From contig BFEA01000007.1 of the NCBI GenBank assembly GCA_003427395.1, positions 5,823,250 to 5,847,629 of the forward strand: 24,380 bases of DNA, written 5' to 3'. Within the stretch, counting starts at the first letter, position 1, and every line of letters begins with the position of its first letter. This DNA comes from Chara braunii (lineage: Eukaryota > Streptophyta > Charophyceae > Charales > Characeae). Below are positions 1-8,927 of the stretch, in pieces. The translations under genes were made by a program, and so were the position numbers. The notes beneath the pieces were generated by a model, which was not told where the DNA came from, made no database searches, and worked only from the letters and a program-made list of their open reading frames with translations.

Positions 1-1252
1 GTGAGTAACGGCCCTTAGGGCCACTGCACGTATTCCTGAGAAAACGAAAACTTGAAAACAAAAGAAATAGTGACCCATAACCGAGAATCTGAGATGCACA
101 TCCCTGAATTCGAATCCAGAGCATATATTCTCTGCTCACGCTGGTGACTGGAAGTTTGAAGTTCGCCTCAGTTGCACGTAAGGTCCTAGCTAATTCGCTA
201 TAGGGGCCCTTCGAAAAAGAGGCTGGACACAATTAGGAAATGAATACTCGCATGTATAGACGAGTGCTAACAGCTTAGGGGTATCGCGTGGCCCGAACTT
301 TTCTCCCTCTTGCTTTCTAATTTTTAGAAGTGAGGGGAGTGTTTGGCCACCACACTCTGAACTTTCAATTTTTTTTTATTTTTTTTTTTGATGCGCCGCA
401 TCACGTGCGGCGCATCTCATGCACGTGCGCTGCATGTGCCGCGCCCCCACGCATGAGATGCGCCGCAAGTATGGTTGGAATGTATTTGGTCGGTTAAACA
501 ACCCAAATACATGTGTAATGTAGGATAGTTGAGCGAGGCACATAGAGCATCATGTGAATAAGTATGTGCCAGTGACTTGTGTCCCTCTTGTTGCATTCCT
601 GTTTTTTTTTTTTTTTCAATCCATATGTTTTTTGTTTTTTGTTTTTTTGTTTTTTTTTTTTTTTTTCTTGTTTTGGCGGTAGGGGGATGTGTGGTGCCTC
701 CGCAAGTCCGCCCCGAATTCCGGATCATCTCGTCATGTCTATCTCTCTTGTCTGTTTTTGTTCTCTGTTTGTTTGGGCCTCGCTCGAGTACTCGCCAGAT
801 GTGCAAAACGAGAGTGAATCTTCGCTTGAACATGGAAAGATACATCGCCGTGATTTTTGTCTTTTGTGCATGTCGAGAGTAGTGGAGCGAGGCACCTTGT
901 TTCTCCCGTCGTTGAGAGTAGGATTTCCTGTCTGTTCCTCCGTTCCACGCTTGGTCTGGAAAACGTGAGGGTATACTGTGGACCTGATTACGGCCAGATG
1001 CATCGAGGTGTGGCCGGAATTGCAGTCAGATACACTTTAGGAAAGTGGAAGGGTGAGTAAGCCCTGAGAATAGGTGATCCACGGAACTACCTACTGCCCA
1101 TGTTGTAATGACATGGTGTGCCAGCAGCAACGACAGGAGGGTCGGAGTGATGAGAGCAGGCAGGAGGAGGAGGAGGGTTTTCGGTTTTCCTTCGCTTTTT
1201 CGCTGATGAACCAGTCTGACTCCTTGATGTGGAAAGTTGATGATGCCGTCGA

Positions 1253-1256
<4 letters not shown>
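1..1256. other. Non-coding, low-complexity flank
   Basis: I recognise no gene here. The stretch holds T-rich runs (about 371-389, 602-616 and 626-666), a cluster of inverted repeats at 390-467, and a short repeated phrase containing gagcgaggcac at about 529 and 885. The open frames over the T runs translate to Phe or Lys stretches and look like composition artefacts. There is no splice structure or conserved domain that I can identify. Confidence 0.6.
390..467. repeat. Three-part inverted repeat (alternative hairpins)
   Basis: An 11-bp arm (gatgcgccgca) at 390-400 is perfectly inverted at 406-416 around the 5-base loop tcacg. The second arm, extended to 17 bases at 406-422, is perfectly inverted again at 451-467. 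The middle arm can therefore pair with either neighbour but not both. It lies directly after a T-rich run. Function unknown; a transposon end or a small foldback element is possible. Confidence 0.75.

Positions 1257-1298
<42 letters not shown>
1257..1298 (-). repeat. T42 homopolymer, likely LINE poly(A) tail
   Basis: An uninterrupted run of about 42 T on the plus strand is a run of A on the minus strand. It lies downstream of the minus-strand ORF2 and its 3' untranslated region, where an L1-type element should end. I could not find a convincing target-site duplication pairing this side with the 5' end, so the assignment rests on position and orientation. Confidence 0.6.
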
Positions 1299-1299
<1 letters not shown>

Positions 1300-1703
1300 G
1301 CAAAACCACATGGCTACCGCTAGGAGTGATGATCAGCTCATTCACTCCTACCGGCTCCAGTTGGAACTCCATTCTATTGGTGGGGAGTTGCACATGCTGG
1401 AAAACGGGTCCAGCGTCCCTTAATATACAATGTTCAAGTATTGTGACTGAAACTGCTAGGAACTGGGCCCAGCGTCCCTTGTACCTCTTCACCCTCCTCT
1501 GAGTGGCGCCAAATCTTTCAAATAAGCCCTGGTACTAACAAGTGAAAAAGATATTAATGTGATGTGATAATCCTAGCAAGAGTTGAGCTAACAAAAGACC
1601 ACTTAGCTCTAGAATCCTGCCAGAGGGCTCAATAGACATCTTAACCAAATCAGACAGCCAGATTCTTCCCCTATTCACTATTTCCTTTTCAATCATAGTC
1701 GTC
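1299..1703 (-). other. LINE 3' untranslated region
   Basis: This stretch lies between the last recognisable ORF2 frame and the T42 run. It contains a stem-loop at 1321-1350. It also has two similar phrases, ggtccagcgtccctt near 1408 and ggcccagcgtccctt near 1466, spaced about 58 bases apart. No coding signal is visible. Confidence 0.5.
1321..1350 (-). promoter_or_regulatory. Candidate LINE 3' stem-loop
   Basis: The arms taggagtga (1321-1329) and tcactccta (1342-1350) are perfect inverted repeats around a 12-base loop. The structure sits 22 bases from the poly(A) run, on the upstream side in LINE transcript orientation. Some LINE reverse transcriptases are known to recognise 3' stem-loops. 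That this one is recognised is inference. Confidence 0.45.
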
Positions 1704-3251
1704 TCAACTCAAAGGGACCAGAGATAGTGGGTGGGGGGGGAAGGGGTCAGGAAACTTTGAAGGGGGGCGCAAAGGGACTGATGAATCCACACTCGTCCAA
1801 TCATGAAATATTAGGCGAAAATCTTTTGGTGCTTTCTCATTTTGACCTGTCTTGATTCCTCTCTTACCCTCCACTTCTCTGATCTTTCCAATCTTTCCTC
1901 CTTTGGGTCCCCCAAGCCAAGCACCACTGAACTGTTCAATGAGCTGTAAGATTTCTTTTTTGGAAGATAAGAGTTGATTTTTTTCTTTCACATTGTTCCA
2001 TTGGATTGTGATGTCTGTCTGCACTTGTAGTTTAATGTTTCTGTTATTTCAGGGCCATCTATCCTTGTTTCTTCCATCTCGAAAGTACAACGACGATTCC
2101 AGAGGGCCCAGAGAATGACTCTTCTTCCACTTTTGAATAGTTTGTAGGAAAAATCATCCTGCGGGGCCAAAGACCATGTCTCACAGACCAGGGCTCTCAA
2201 GTCCCATGGCCAAGGCTGCTGGGTATCGAGGGAGGTCCAAATCCTGTCCCACCAGCGCCATAACCACACCGCACCTGGACATTGCAAAAAGATGTGTTCA
2301 ATAGTTTCTGGGATTTTTCTACTTGGAAATGATGAGATACATAGCTTGCACCACGGATGAGCTAGGCCTTTTTTTTTCCAGGGAAGTTCTTTCTATAATC
2401 CAGTCGTTTGTAGGAAGACAAGGATGGTCTATTTGCCATTGAAGAGAGGCAATCTTTGTTGGTCTGATCTTGATTGTCTTGAACGATTTGATTTCTCTGA
2501 TATCTTCCTTACTCACATTCAGGTGCTTCATCCATCTGCTTTCGACCCGGTCTTTCAGGTTTATTTTATGTCTCAGCAGTCTATAGGTTGATTTGACTGT
2601 TAGTGAGTGTAGAGAAATCATACACTTTCTGCTGCTCCTTCCTGACACTGTCCATGTCCAATAGGTTGTATCCAAAGCAAGTTTATTAATGGGGCACGAA
2701 GGTTTGAAGACGATTCAATGGTCCTTTTGTTTCAGATCCCTGATCCTGAATACCTGTTCCCTTTCTACCCATCTGGTTTCATCGGTAAGATAATGTTTTG
2801 TCTGGTAGCTCTGGTTGATTGAGAAGATTGATAGTAGAACTGATCCATCATTTTTTACCAATACCACATTTCCTATTTGTTGGGTGTTCCCTTGGATACC
2901 CACCCAGTCGCTCTCCTTGAGTTGAGGACCTTTTCTGAGAAGTCTTGACCATGCTATTGGTATGGCTTCAGTAATTGTTTCCAGTGCACTTGCTGATCCC
3001 CTGCAACATCTTAGCCTCGATAGAAGATTAGAGAGTTGGTGGGCACCAGATGTCCCCTACTCTTAATACACCGTTTTTAACCCAACCCTTCCAGCGGGAC
3101 TCTGAGCAGTGGAACATCCTACCATGAGTGTCAGTGATCCACCTATTGTTAAAAAGGGATTGTTGACAGACTTCCTCCCATCTGGTTGGGGCAATTTCGT
3201 CTGGTAAGGGAAGTTTACGCCACGTTTTGAGGAGATCTGTCCAAAAAACTG
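1704..3251 (-). pseudogene. LINE ORF2 C-terminal region with zf-RVT-like domain (broken)
   Basis: This is the C-terminal third of ORF2, in several frames. Near 3060-3255 is a segment beginning AVFWTDLLKTWRKLPLPDE, typical of the region after the RT in plant L1 elements. Near 2210-2370 lies a zinc-finger-like motif: HPWCKLC, then ETIEHIFLQCPGAVWLWRWW (Cys-X2-Cys, later His and Cys). It is followed by a LWALWNRR helix as in the zf-RVT family. Frame changes occur near 3045, in the A9 run at 2369-2377 on the plus strand, and near 2020. The 2369 shift is a single extra base: removing it in thought joins the DWIIERTSLEKK frame to the Cys motif. The last open frame ends at 1704. Probable role: RNA or DNA binding during target-primed reverse transcription. 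Confidence 0.75.
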
Positions 3252-3462
3252 CCATTTAGTCAAAATGGACATCTTGTATTTTTTGAACGAAATTGAAACC
3301 GAGTTTTTTGGCCGAAAACTCGTCAAAATTTGTTGTTCCTGAGGGTCCAGCGTTTTACAAACGCTGGACCCTCAGGAACAACAAATTTTGACGAGTTTTC
3401 GGCCAAAAAACTCGGTTTCAATTTCGTTCAAAAAATACAAAATGTCCATTTTGACGAAATGG
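3252..3462. repeat. 211-bp near-perfect palindrome inserted in LINE ORF2
   Basis: Two 104-bp arms are inverted around a three-base centre (tac, 3356-3358). I count two mismatches: position 3258 against 3456, and 3273 against 3441. The palindrome separates the end of the RT-side frame (stop at 3466) from the AVFWTDLLKTW segment of the same LINE, so it interrupts ORF2. I see no target-site duplication at its edges. It could be a foldback or MITE-like insertion, or an inverted duplication made during replication or by assembly. The arms carry no homology to flanking LINE coding sequence that I can recognise. Confidence 0.85.
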
Positions 3463-5460
3463 TCGTTAAAAGGGATAATTTTTTAGATCCCCCCTCGTGG
3501 CTTGTCGGTGGGAATCCACTAATTGAGCAGCTTGATGTACTCTGCCCGTTGGGATGGGCCAGTAACGATTCTCTAACCATGTCAGTGGATCAATTTCACT
3601 AGGTACTTCCGGAGCTAGTCTCGCAATATGTTCTCCAGCTAGAGCTATCCAGGGAGACTCGGGATTAAAAAGTAGCCTTTTAATCCATCGAAGAGAGAGG
3701 GTCATTGCTCGGGTTGAGGGGTCCAATAGGCCTAGTCCTCCTTTTGTCTTTGGTTGGATCACTGTCTGCCATGCAACTCTGCTTAGTACATTTTTGTGAT
3801 CGTGATTTCCTCTCCACAGATATGCTGTTATTTGTCTTTGAGGGGGTTTAAGTGCTGATTTATGCAATGACCATACAACGGACTTGTACCAAATTGATGC
3901 CAGGATGACGTTGTTTATCACCAATGACCGACCTAAAATAGAGGTCCTTTTGTCTTTCCATAATTCCAGTTTAGCAAGCGCTGATTTACTTATCCATTCA
4001 TCATTCTCAATTGGCTTACCCACAGCAGAAAGAGAGATACCCAAGACCTTGATTGGGTTCCCTGCTGGGACCCAGTTAATCCTTGGGTGTTCTGGCGGTC
4101 TCACGCCCGGATGGTGTATCCACCATCCTTGTGTTTTCGTGACCCAGTTGATTCTCATATCTGAGAGGGCGCAAAATTTGTCCATAAGTTTCTTGATCTC
4201 ATTCAAATTTTCATGTGAGGCTTCTACCATCAGGGAGAGGTCGTCTGCAAATAGCGAGCAAATTGGTATAGCCTCTTCTGGGATGTAACTGACCTGAATT
4301 TTTTGGATGTCCTTATTGTGTCTCAAGTTTGCTGCTATGGCCTCCATCACCATGACAAAGAGGAAGGGGGCAATTGGGTCTCCTTGTCTTACTGATCGTT
4401 CCAATTCAATAGGTGGGGCTAGGTTACCATTTATCAATACCCTTGTTGTGGCATTAGAGTGTAGGATTTTGATCCATTTGCGAAAGTTAGGTGCAAAGTT
4501 AAATTTTTGTATGCATTTTTCTAAAAAAAAACAGTCTACATGATCATATGTTTTTTCAAAGTCTATGAAAATGAAGGCGGCGTTATGTTTGGATTGCCTA
4601 GATAGTTTGATCAGTTCATTCACTAATAAAATATTATCTTGAATGTTTCTTCATTCAATAAAGTCTGTTTGTGTTGGGTGAATGATGTCCTTGATGACTT
4701 TCATCATGCGATTTGCGAGTGGTTTTGCTGCCAACTTATAGACTACTGTGAGGAGGGTAATTGGCCTATAATTACGGATGTTTGCTTTATCTCCTTTTTT
4801 ATATAATAGGGTGAGAATTCTTTGTCCCACTATTTCCCCCATCTCTCCTGAATCCCAGACTGCCTGGTAGAAATCCATCAGGCCTTGGGCTAAAACGTCC
4901 CACATGAATTCCCTGAATTCCTTTGGTAGGCCATCAATCCCTGGAGTTTTTTCTTTTTCCATCATCATCAAGGTCGACCAGATTTCTTCTTTTGTGAGGG
5001 GGGTGTCTAGCAATTCATTTTATTGGTCGTTGAGGGCTTTAGTTAGAGGTTTCAAAATTTCTTCTATTTCATTAATCCTCTGTTCTCTCAGCTGTTTACA
5101 TTCAGATGTGAAGAGTGATTTATAGAAGTCCCTTGCCACTTTTGTGCATTCCGCTGTAGAAATGACTAGAGAGGATTGATCTCCTTTTGGGTCGAAAAAA
5201 GCCTCAATGATTGTCCGAAACGTCCTTGCCTTTGCTGTGGCGAAGAACCTCGCATCCATAATACCTTTTGTGTTGTATCCCTTTAGCTTAACTCTGATTC
5301 TGATCCCCTGCCAACGGTGTTCCATAAAGGATAGTAATTTGGTTTGAATGATATTGATTTTTTGGGAAGTTTCAGCTTTCTTGATCTCACAAATCATCTC
5401 TTCTTCTTGTTCCTGAAGTTGTTGTACTTGTTTTTGAAGGTTTATCTCCTCCCTGTATCA
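3463..5460 (-). pseudogene. LINE ORF2 reverse transcriptase domain (broken)
   Basis: This is the reverse transcriptase of the L1-type ORF2. In order: a linker (5020-5460) with a Glu/Gln-rich start; the N-terminal RT motif KTPGIDGLPKEF (about 4930); ILTLLYKKGDKANIRNYRPI (about 4780-4840); FIFIDFEKTYDHVD, carrying the first catalytic Asp (about 4550); RQGDPIAPFLF (about 4360); and the FADD box in CSLFADDLSLM (about 4240), which stands in for YADD. A thumb and connection region follows, with GGLGLLDPSTRAM near 3720. Three in-frame stops interrupt it: TGA at 5458-5460, TAA at 5020-5022 and TGA at 4651-4653. The frame ends at 3466 at the edge of the palindrome. The catalytic Asp residues remain visible, but the protein cannot be made as a whole. 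Confidence 0.9.
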
Positions 5461-5477
5461 TTGTATGGCTAGCAGTT

Positions 5478-6505
5478 TTAAAAATTCATTGCATTTATGG
5501 CCCAAGAATATTGGGTCGTTGTTGAATCATCATATATATCATCCTTGATTAGTTCTCTCTGCTCTCTCCAGAAAGACCAGACATCCTGGATATATACCTT
5601 GAAATTGTCTATGTGTCGTAGAGATGTGTTGAGTTTATAAGAACCCCTACCTTGGTCAGGTTTCTTTCTGAAGGATAGTAATACCACAGTCATGGCATGG
5701 TCCAAACCATGGAAGATGTTGTGAGGGAAGATCTCTGCTACTTGAAGCGCTCCTTTCAGTTCCTCTGATAAGAGAATTGGATCTATCCTTGACTTAGATG
5801 CTTTCGTTGTTTGACTTTTCCTGAAACATGTGTATGCTATTTTGGTAGGATAGAGGCGTCTGTAAGCATCAAAAAGGTTGAGTGATTGACAAGTTCTTTC
5901 GATAATTTCCTCATCCTTTTCAATATAAGATGGACAGGGGGAGGGGATCTGCCACCGGTCCAAGTGTCTATTCGGAGCTGCATTGAAATCGCCTGCCATT
6001 ACCACTGGAATGCTTACCGGGAGACGTCCTTTTAAGCTTTCAAAGAATTTAGTTCTTTCACTTACTTCGTTGGGAGCGTATACACATAGAATTGTCACCA
6101 CTTCAATTTCCAGCATGGCCAAAGGATAACCCATCTGCCTTCCTCCTTATCTACTTCCCAATAGAGTGGGTCAATTTTAGAGTTTGGAGGGAGCCAGATT
6201 GCTACACCAGCGCTGCATGGCCTGGGGGCGTGCGCCTTGAAGGCCTGGTGAGGCCATATCTGTTTGTGTACATGATGATGGTCAGGATTGTCCATCAAAT
6301 GTGTTTCTTGCACACATATTGCATCTGGCCATTTCTTGCCTCCAATACCTTTCAACTGATCGTATATTGCCTGTCGTTTTGCATGTTTGGCAGATACTAA
6401 TCCATTGACATTCAATGATCTAAGGTCTAGATCAATTGTTCTTTTCAGGCCCTTCCAGTACCTGTCCCTGTTATATAGTACCTCTACCAGATTTGTATTA
6501 TCCAT
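5478..6505 (-). pseudogene. LINE ORF2 AP-like endonuclease domain (frameshifted)
   Basis: This is the N-terminal endonuclease/exonuclease/phosphatase domain of ORF2, which nicks target DNA to prime reverse transcription. The start is taken as ATG at 6505 (MDNTNLVEV). Visible motifs in order: SLNVNGL (Asn), ICVQETHL (catalytic Glu), YAPNEVSE, AGDFNAAPN (Asp and Asn), SRIDPIL (Asp) and GLDHAMTVV (Asp-His). All expected metal-binding and catalytic positions are present. A frameshift near 6115 splits the domain between GRWVIL and LEIEVVTILCVYAPN. A second one-base shift in a T run near 5480 separates it from the RT linker. Spacing to ORF1 is about 50 bases, as in bicistronic plant L1 elements. 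Confidence 0.88.
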
Positions 6506-6555
6506 TCTTGCAGGATAGAGATGTACGGTAATCTATATATATATTCTATACTTAT
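6506..6555 (-). other. ORF1-ORF2 intergenic spacer of the LINE
   Basis: A 50-base AT-rich spacer with an atatata run (about 6534-6544) separates the ORF1 stop from the ORF2 start codon. No other feature is seen. Its shortness suits translation of ORF2 by reinitiation or internal entry, which is inference from L1 biology. Confidence 0.5.
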
Positions 6556-7170
6556 TTAAAGGGACAACCAGTGACCGGAATCCAATTTACCGCCCTTCTC
6601 TAGAAGTTGCTGATTGTTTTTGAGAAGGCGTGAGAGTAGTATTGTGACATCAAATTCCGACCAGAAAACTCCCGCTTTTATCTTGAGTTGTTGTATCTCC
6701 GCCAGTGAGTCGTGAGTGAACCAGCGCAAGTCAGTTGCACGTGATTGATCGTATCTGAGGAAGATGTCCCTGGCCGAGATTCTCTGGGTATCCGCTGATA
6801 GGATTAGTACTGCCAGTCCTCCAGGAGGGAGATTCTCCTCAATTATTTTAACAATTTCAGCTTTGAAACGGGCCTCACCTAGTAGGTTATCAGTCATAGA
6901 GGAGAATTGGGAAGCAGGGGTTCCATGCAAAGTGATTTCTCCATGTGCTGAGCCTACTGGCTCAAACAAACCTACCTCCCATTTACCTTCTCTGAGTCTG
7001 ACTGGCAGGATCAGGACCCCAGGTTTGGATAAAGTTAGTTCCGCATGACCTCCTGCCACCAGCATTCGTAGCTTTTGTCTCTTGCTGATCAGTGTTCCCT
7101 CCGGGGGGGAGATGGGGGGTAGGGGGTGTTTTGTCTGCACGAAATTTATTGGATGACCATTTTTTTTTTA
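6556..7170 (-). pseudogene. ORF1 C-terminal domain with Nudix-like layout
   Basis: This open frame of about 195 codons follows the Pro/Glu/Ser-rich part of ORF1. It begins with a basic segment (about KRQKLRMLVAGGHAEL). A strand-rich core follows (GVLILPVRLREGKWEVGLFE), then GSAHGEITLHG, then a helix EARFKAEIVKIIEENLPPGG, a strand AVLILSAD, and the tail DLRWFTHDSLAEIQQ. The strand-Gly-helix-strand order and the terminal RWF-x-x-D/E-x-L phrase resemble Nudix proteins. The Nudix box itself is degenerate: the expected Arg-Glu pair before Glu-Glu is not there. The frame joins the upstream ORF1 frame if the T10 run at 7160-7169 is one base too long. So it is probably the ORF1 C-terminus rather than a separate gene. 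The Nudix assignment is tentative; the open frame and position in the element are direct observation. Confidence 0.45.
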
Positions 7171-8440
7171 ATACTAAATTTGGGGTCATATTTATCTTCT
7201 GTTTCGAACCCCTTTTCTGATTGCTGGTCTTGGTCAGCATAGTTCCCCTGTTCCTCCGTCTGCTCACTTTCAATGCTGATGGTGGTTGTGGGGAGGGCAT
7301 CTTCTCCTGCTGAAGCAGGGATCATTTGGGGGGTTGCAGCCTGTCCTTCTTCATCCAACGACAGCAGTTCTTCCTTGTCTGAGTCTGATCCTGCTTCAGT
7401 AATTAGTAAGTATTTAGGCTCGCCCGTTAGATCTGATACCATTTGTTGAAAATGGTATGTTATTTCCTTAACAGGTGTGCGGCGCAGTGGGTTGTCTTCG
7501 TCTACGAGTAGCCAGTTCTGCATTTTTTTTTCCTCGTCCTTTCTGAACTCCCTCCCCTCTCTTGCTTCCTTTGCCATCACTTCCCCCTCTCCCATTATCT
7601 GTTGTTCGATATCTCTTGCGTGAAGATTCACTACCTCTCTTTCCCTGACCTGTGAAATCCCATTCGAAGTGGAGGAGATTGAACTGATGGGAGGTATGTG
7701 CAGGGTGAGTTCACTGATTGTGGTCTGCCCCCCTTCCTCCTTCCCTACTCCTTCCTTCCGCTGTTCTACAACCTTTGACTGAGTATTTGCTTCTTCCCTG
7801 TCCTTGGCCTGCAACTCCCCATTCCTTTTTGCGGGGACTGACTGGGTATTGTTGGGTGATTCATGCAGGCCAGGTTCACCGGTTCTGGCTTGTGAGTCCC
7901 CACTCAATATGGAGGGAACTAAGTCTGAGCAGCTATGTGACTTGTGCAGGGAGGGTGTGCTGGTTCGTGTGACCTCTGTTGTTTTCGTTCCTATATGGGG
8001 ATCCATACTCAGTGATGCCTCATTTTCTTTGGGACCGGAAGTAGGTGCTTGCTCTCTTGTGTCCCTGTTCTGTTCCGTGTTGTCCTTCGGGATTATTTTC
8101 CTTTTCTTCAACTCCACTTCTAATCCCTGCCTGTCACTTAGTGATGAATGATCTGAGTTGCTTGGAGGCTGGAATCTGAAGGATACTATTGGTAGCAACC
8201 TGTTGCACATTTGCTGCCAACTGATTTCTCTTGGCAGACCTTTTTCCAATGCTGAGCGCAGACTCGAGCTGTTCTCCAGCAGTGCAACCAGCTGCACATA
8301 GGTTTCATCCCAGAAAAGTTCTGAGCGACCCGGAAATCTGAGTTTGAGGTTTTCGAGCAGTCATTCCGCCACCTTTTTCAGGTCTGCTGCGTTGTCATAC
8401 GTGGTAGATTGCTCTGCATTTGCCTTGGCGGTGGGAGCCT
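7146..8440 (-). pseudogene. LINE ORF1 middle region, acidic and low-complexity
   Basis: A long open frame (8297-7146), extended upstream in the same frame to about 8440 through a TGA at 8361-8363. The first part is globular-looking: DLKKVAE, then LLENLKLRFPGRSELFWDET and VQLVALLENSSSLRSALEKG. After about 8170 it becomes rich in Glu, Gln, Ser, Thr and Pro with no recognisable domain. The segment RRTPVKEITYHFQQMVSDL near 7470 looks conserved, and a DSDKEELLSLDEE acidic stretch follows. The frame ends at TAA 7146 because of a one-base change in a run of ten A. I infer that this is the disordered linker of ORF1. Confidence 0.6.
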
Positions 8441-8760
8441 GGGGGGGAGTCTATCTCCATTGGCTGTGGTTCGAATATCTCTCTTAATGGATCCAGCTCC
8501 ATTGGCTCAGGGCCTGCGCTGTTACCTCCTTGGTCTCCTGAGTCTGAAGGATCATCTTTTTTTTTTTTTTTCCAGCGTTCTTGGATAATCTGATGATCCT
8601 GATTGGTTTTGGTTACCTGTTCCTCTTTCTGACCTTCCTCCTCCCCTTTTTCGTCAATCAAAGGGGTGAAACGGTTTCCCGTTGGTATGTAGACACTAGC
8701 GTTAGGGCCCAGACGTGTCCCCATCCTTTTTGAGTTAGCTGTCTCATTTGGCTGTTTGTT
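8395..8760 (-). pseudogene. LINE ORF1 segment after the zinc knuckle
   Basis: The open frame contains GSGKKNKQPNETANSKR, then MGTRLGPNASVYIPTGNRFTPL. An NRFxxL phrase is common just after the knuckle in plant L1 ORF1 proteins. It continues as an acidic and Lys-rich stretch containing WKKKKK (a T14-15 run on the plus strand near 8558-8572), then two related phrases PEPMELDPL and PQPMEIDSP. It leaves frame at the G7 run 8441-8447. One more base there would join it to the TAKANAEQSTTYDNAADLK frame of the next segment. Confidence 0.6.
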
Positions 8761-8796
8761 TTTTTTCCCACTTCCTTCTCCTCCCCCCTTTTCCCC

Positions 8797-8880
8797 NGGG
8801 NGGGGGGGGGGGGGGGGGGGGGGGNNGTTTTGGGAGGCTGTTGCTGTNTCTTGTTATTTCGTCNANGNGGTTGNNGCGGT
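8797..8880. other. Poorly resolved G-rich tract with N bases
   Basis: About 25 G in a row with scattered N at 8797-8880, inside ORF1 (a C-rich, proline-coding tract on the minus strand). The base calls are unreliable, so the reading frame cannot be followed across it. I assign no feature beyond the ORF1 context. Confidence 0.8.
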
Positions 8881-8927
8881 GGTGGTTTGGGATCTCTTTT
8901 CAGCCCACCGTCCGGCGCAGCAGTCTG

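Noticed and set aside
417-1060. Several overlapping open frames on both strands
   Set aside because: They run through poly-T or poly-A tracts, overlap each other and show no domain. They are composition artefacts.
1074-1502. Open frames across the T42 run
   Set aside because: They translate to poly-Phe or poly-Lys and cross the likely LINE tail.
1501-1512. gtggcgccaaat as a retroviral-type primer-binding site
   Set aside because: It resembles a TGGCGCC-type site, but there is no LTR beside it and it falls inside the LINE 3' UTR.
3330-3602. Plus-strand open frame through the palindrome
   Set aside because: It is created by the inverted repeat and antisense LINE sequence. No domain.
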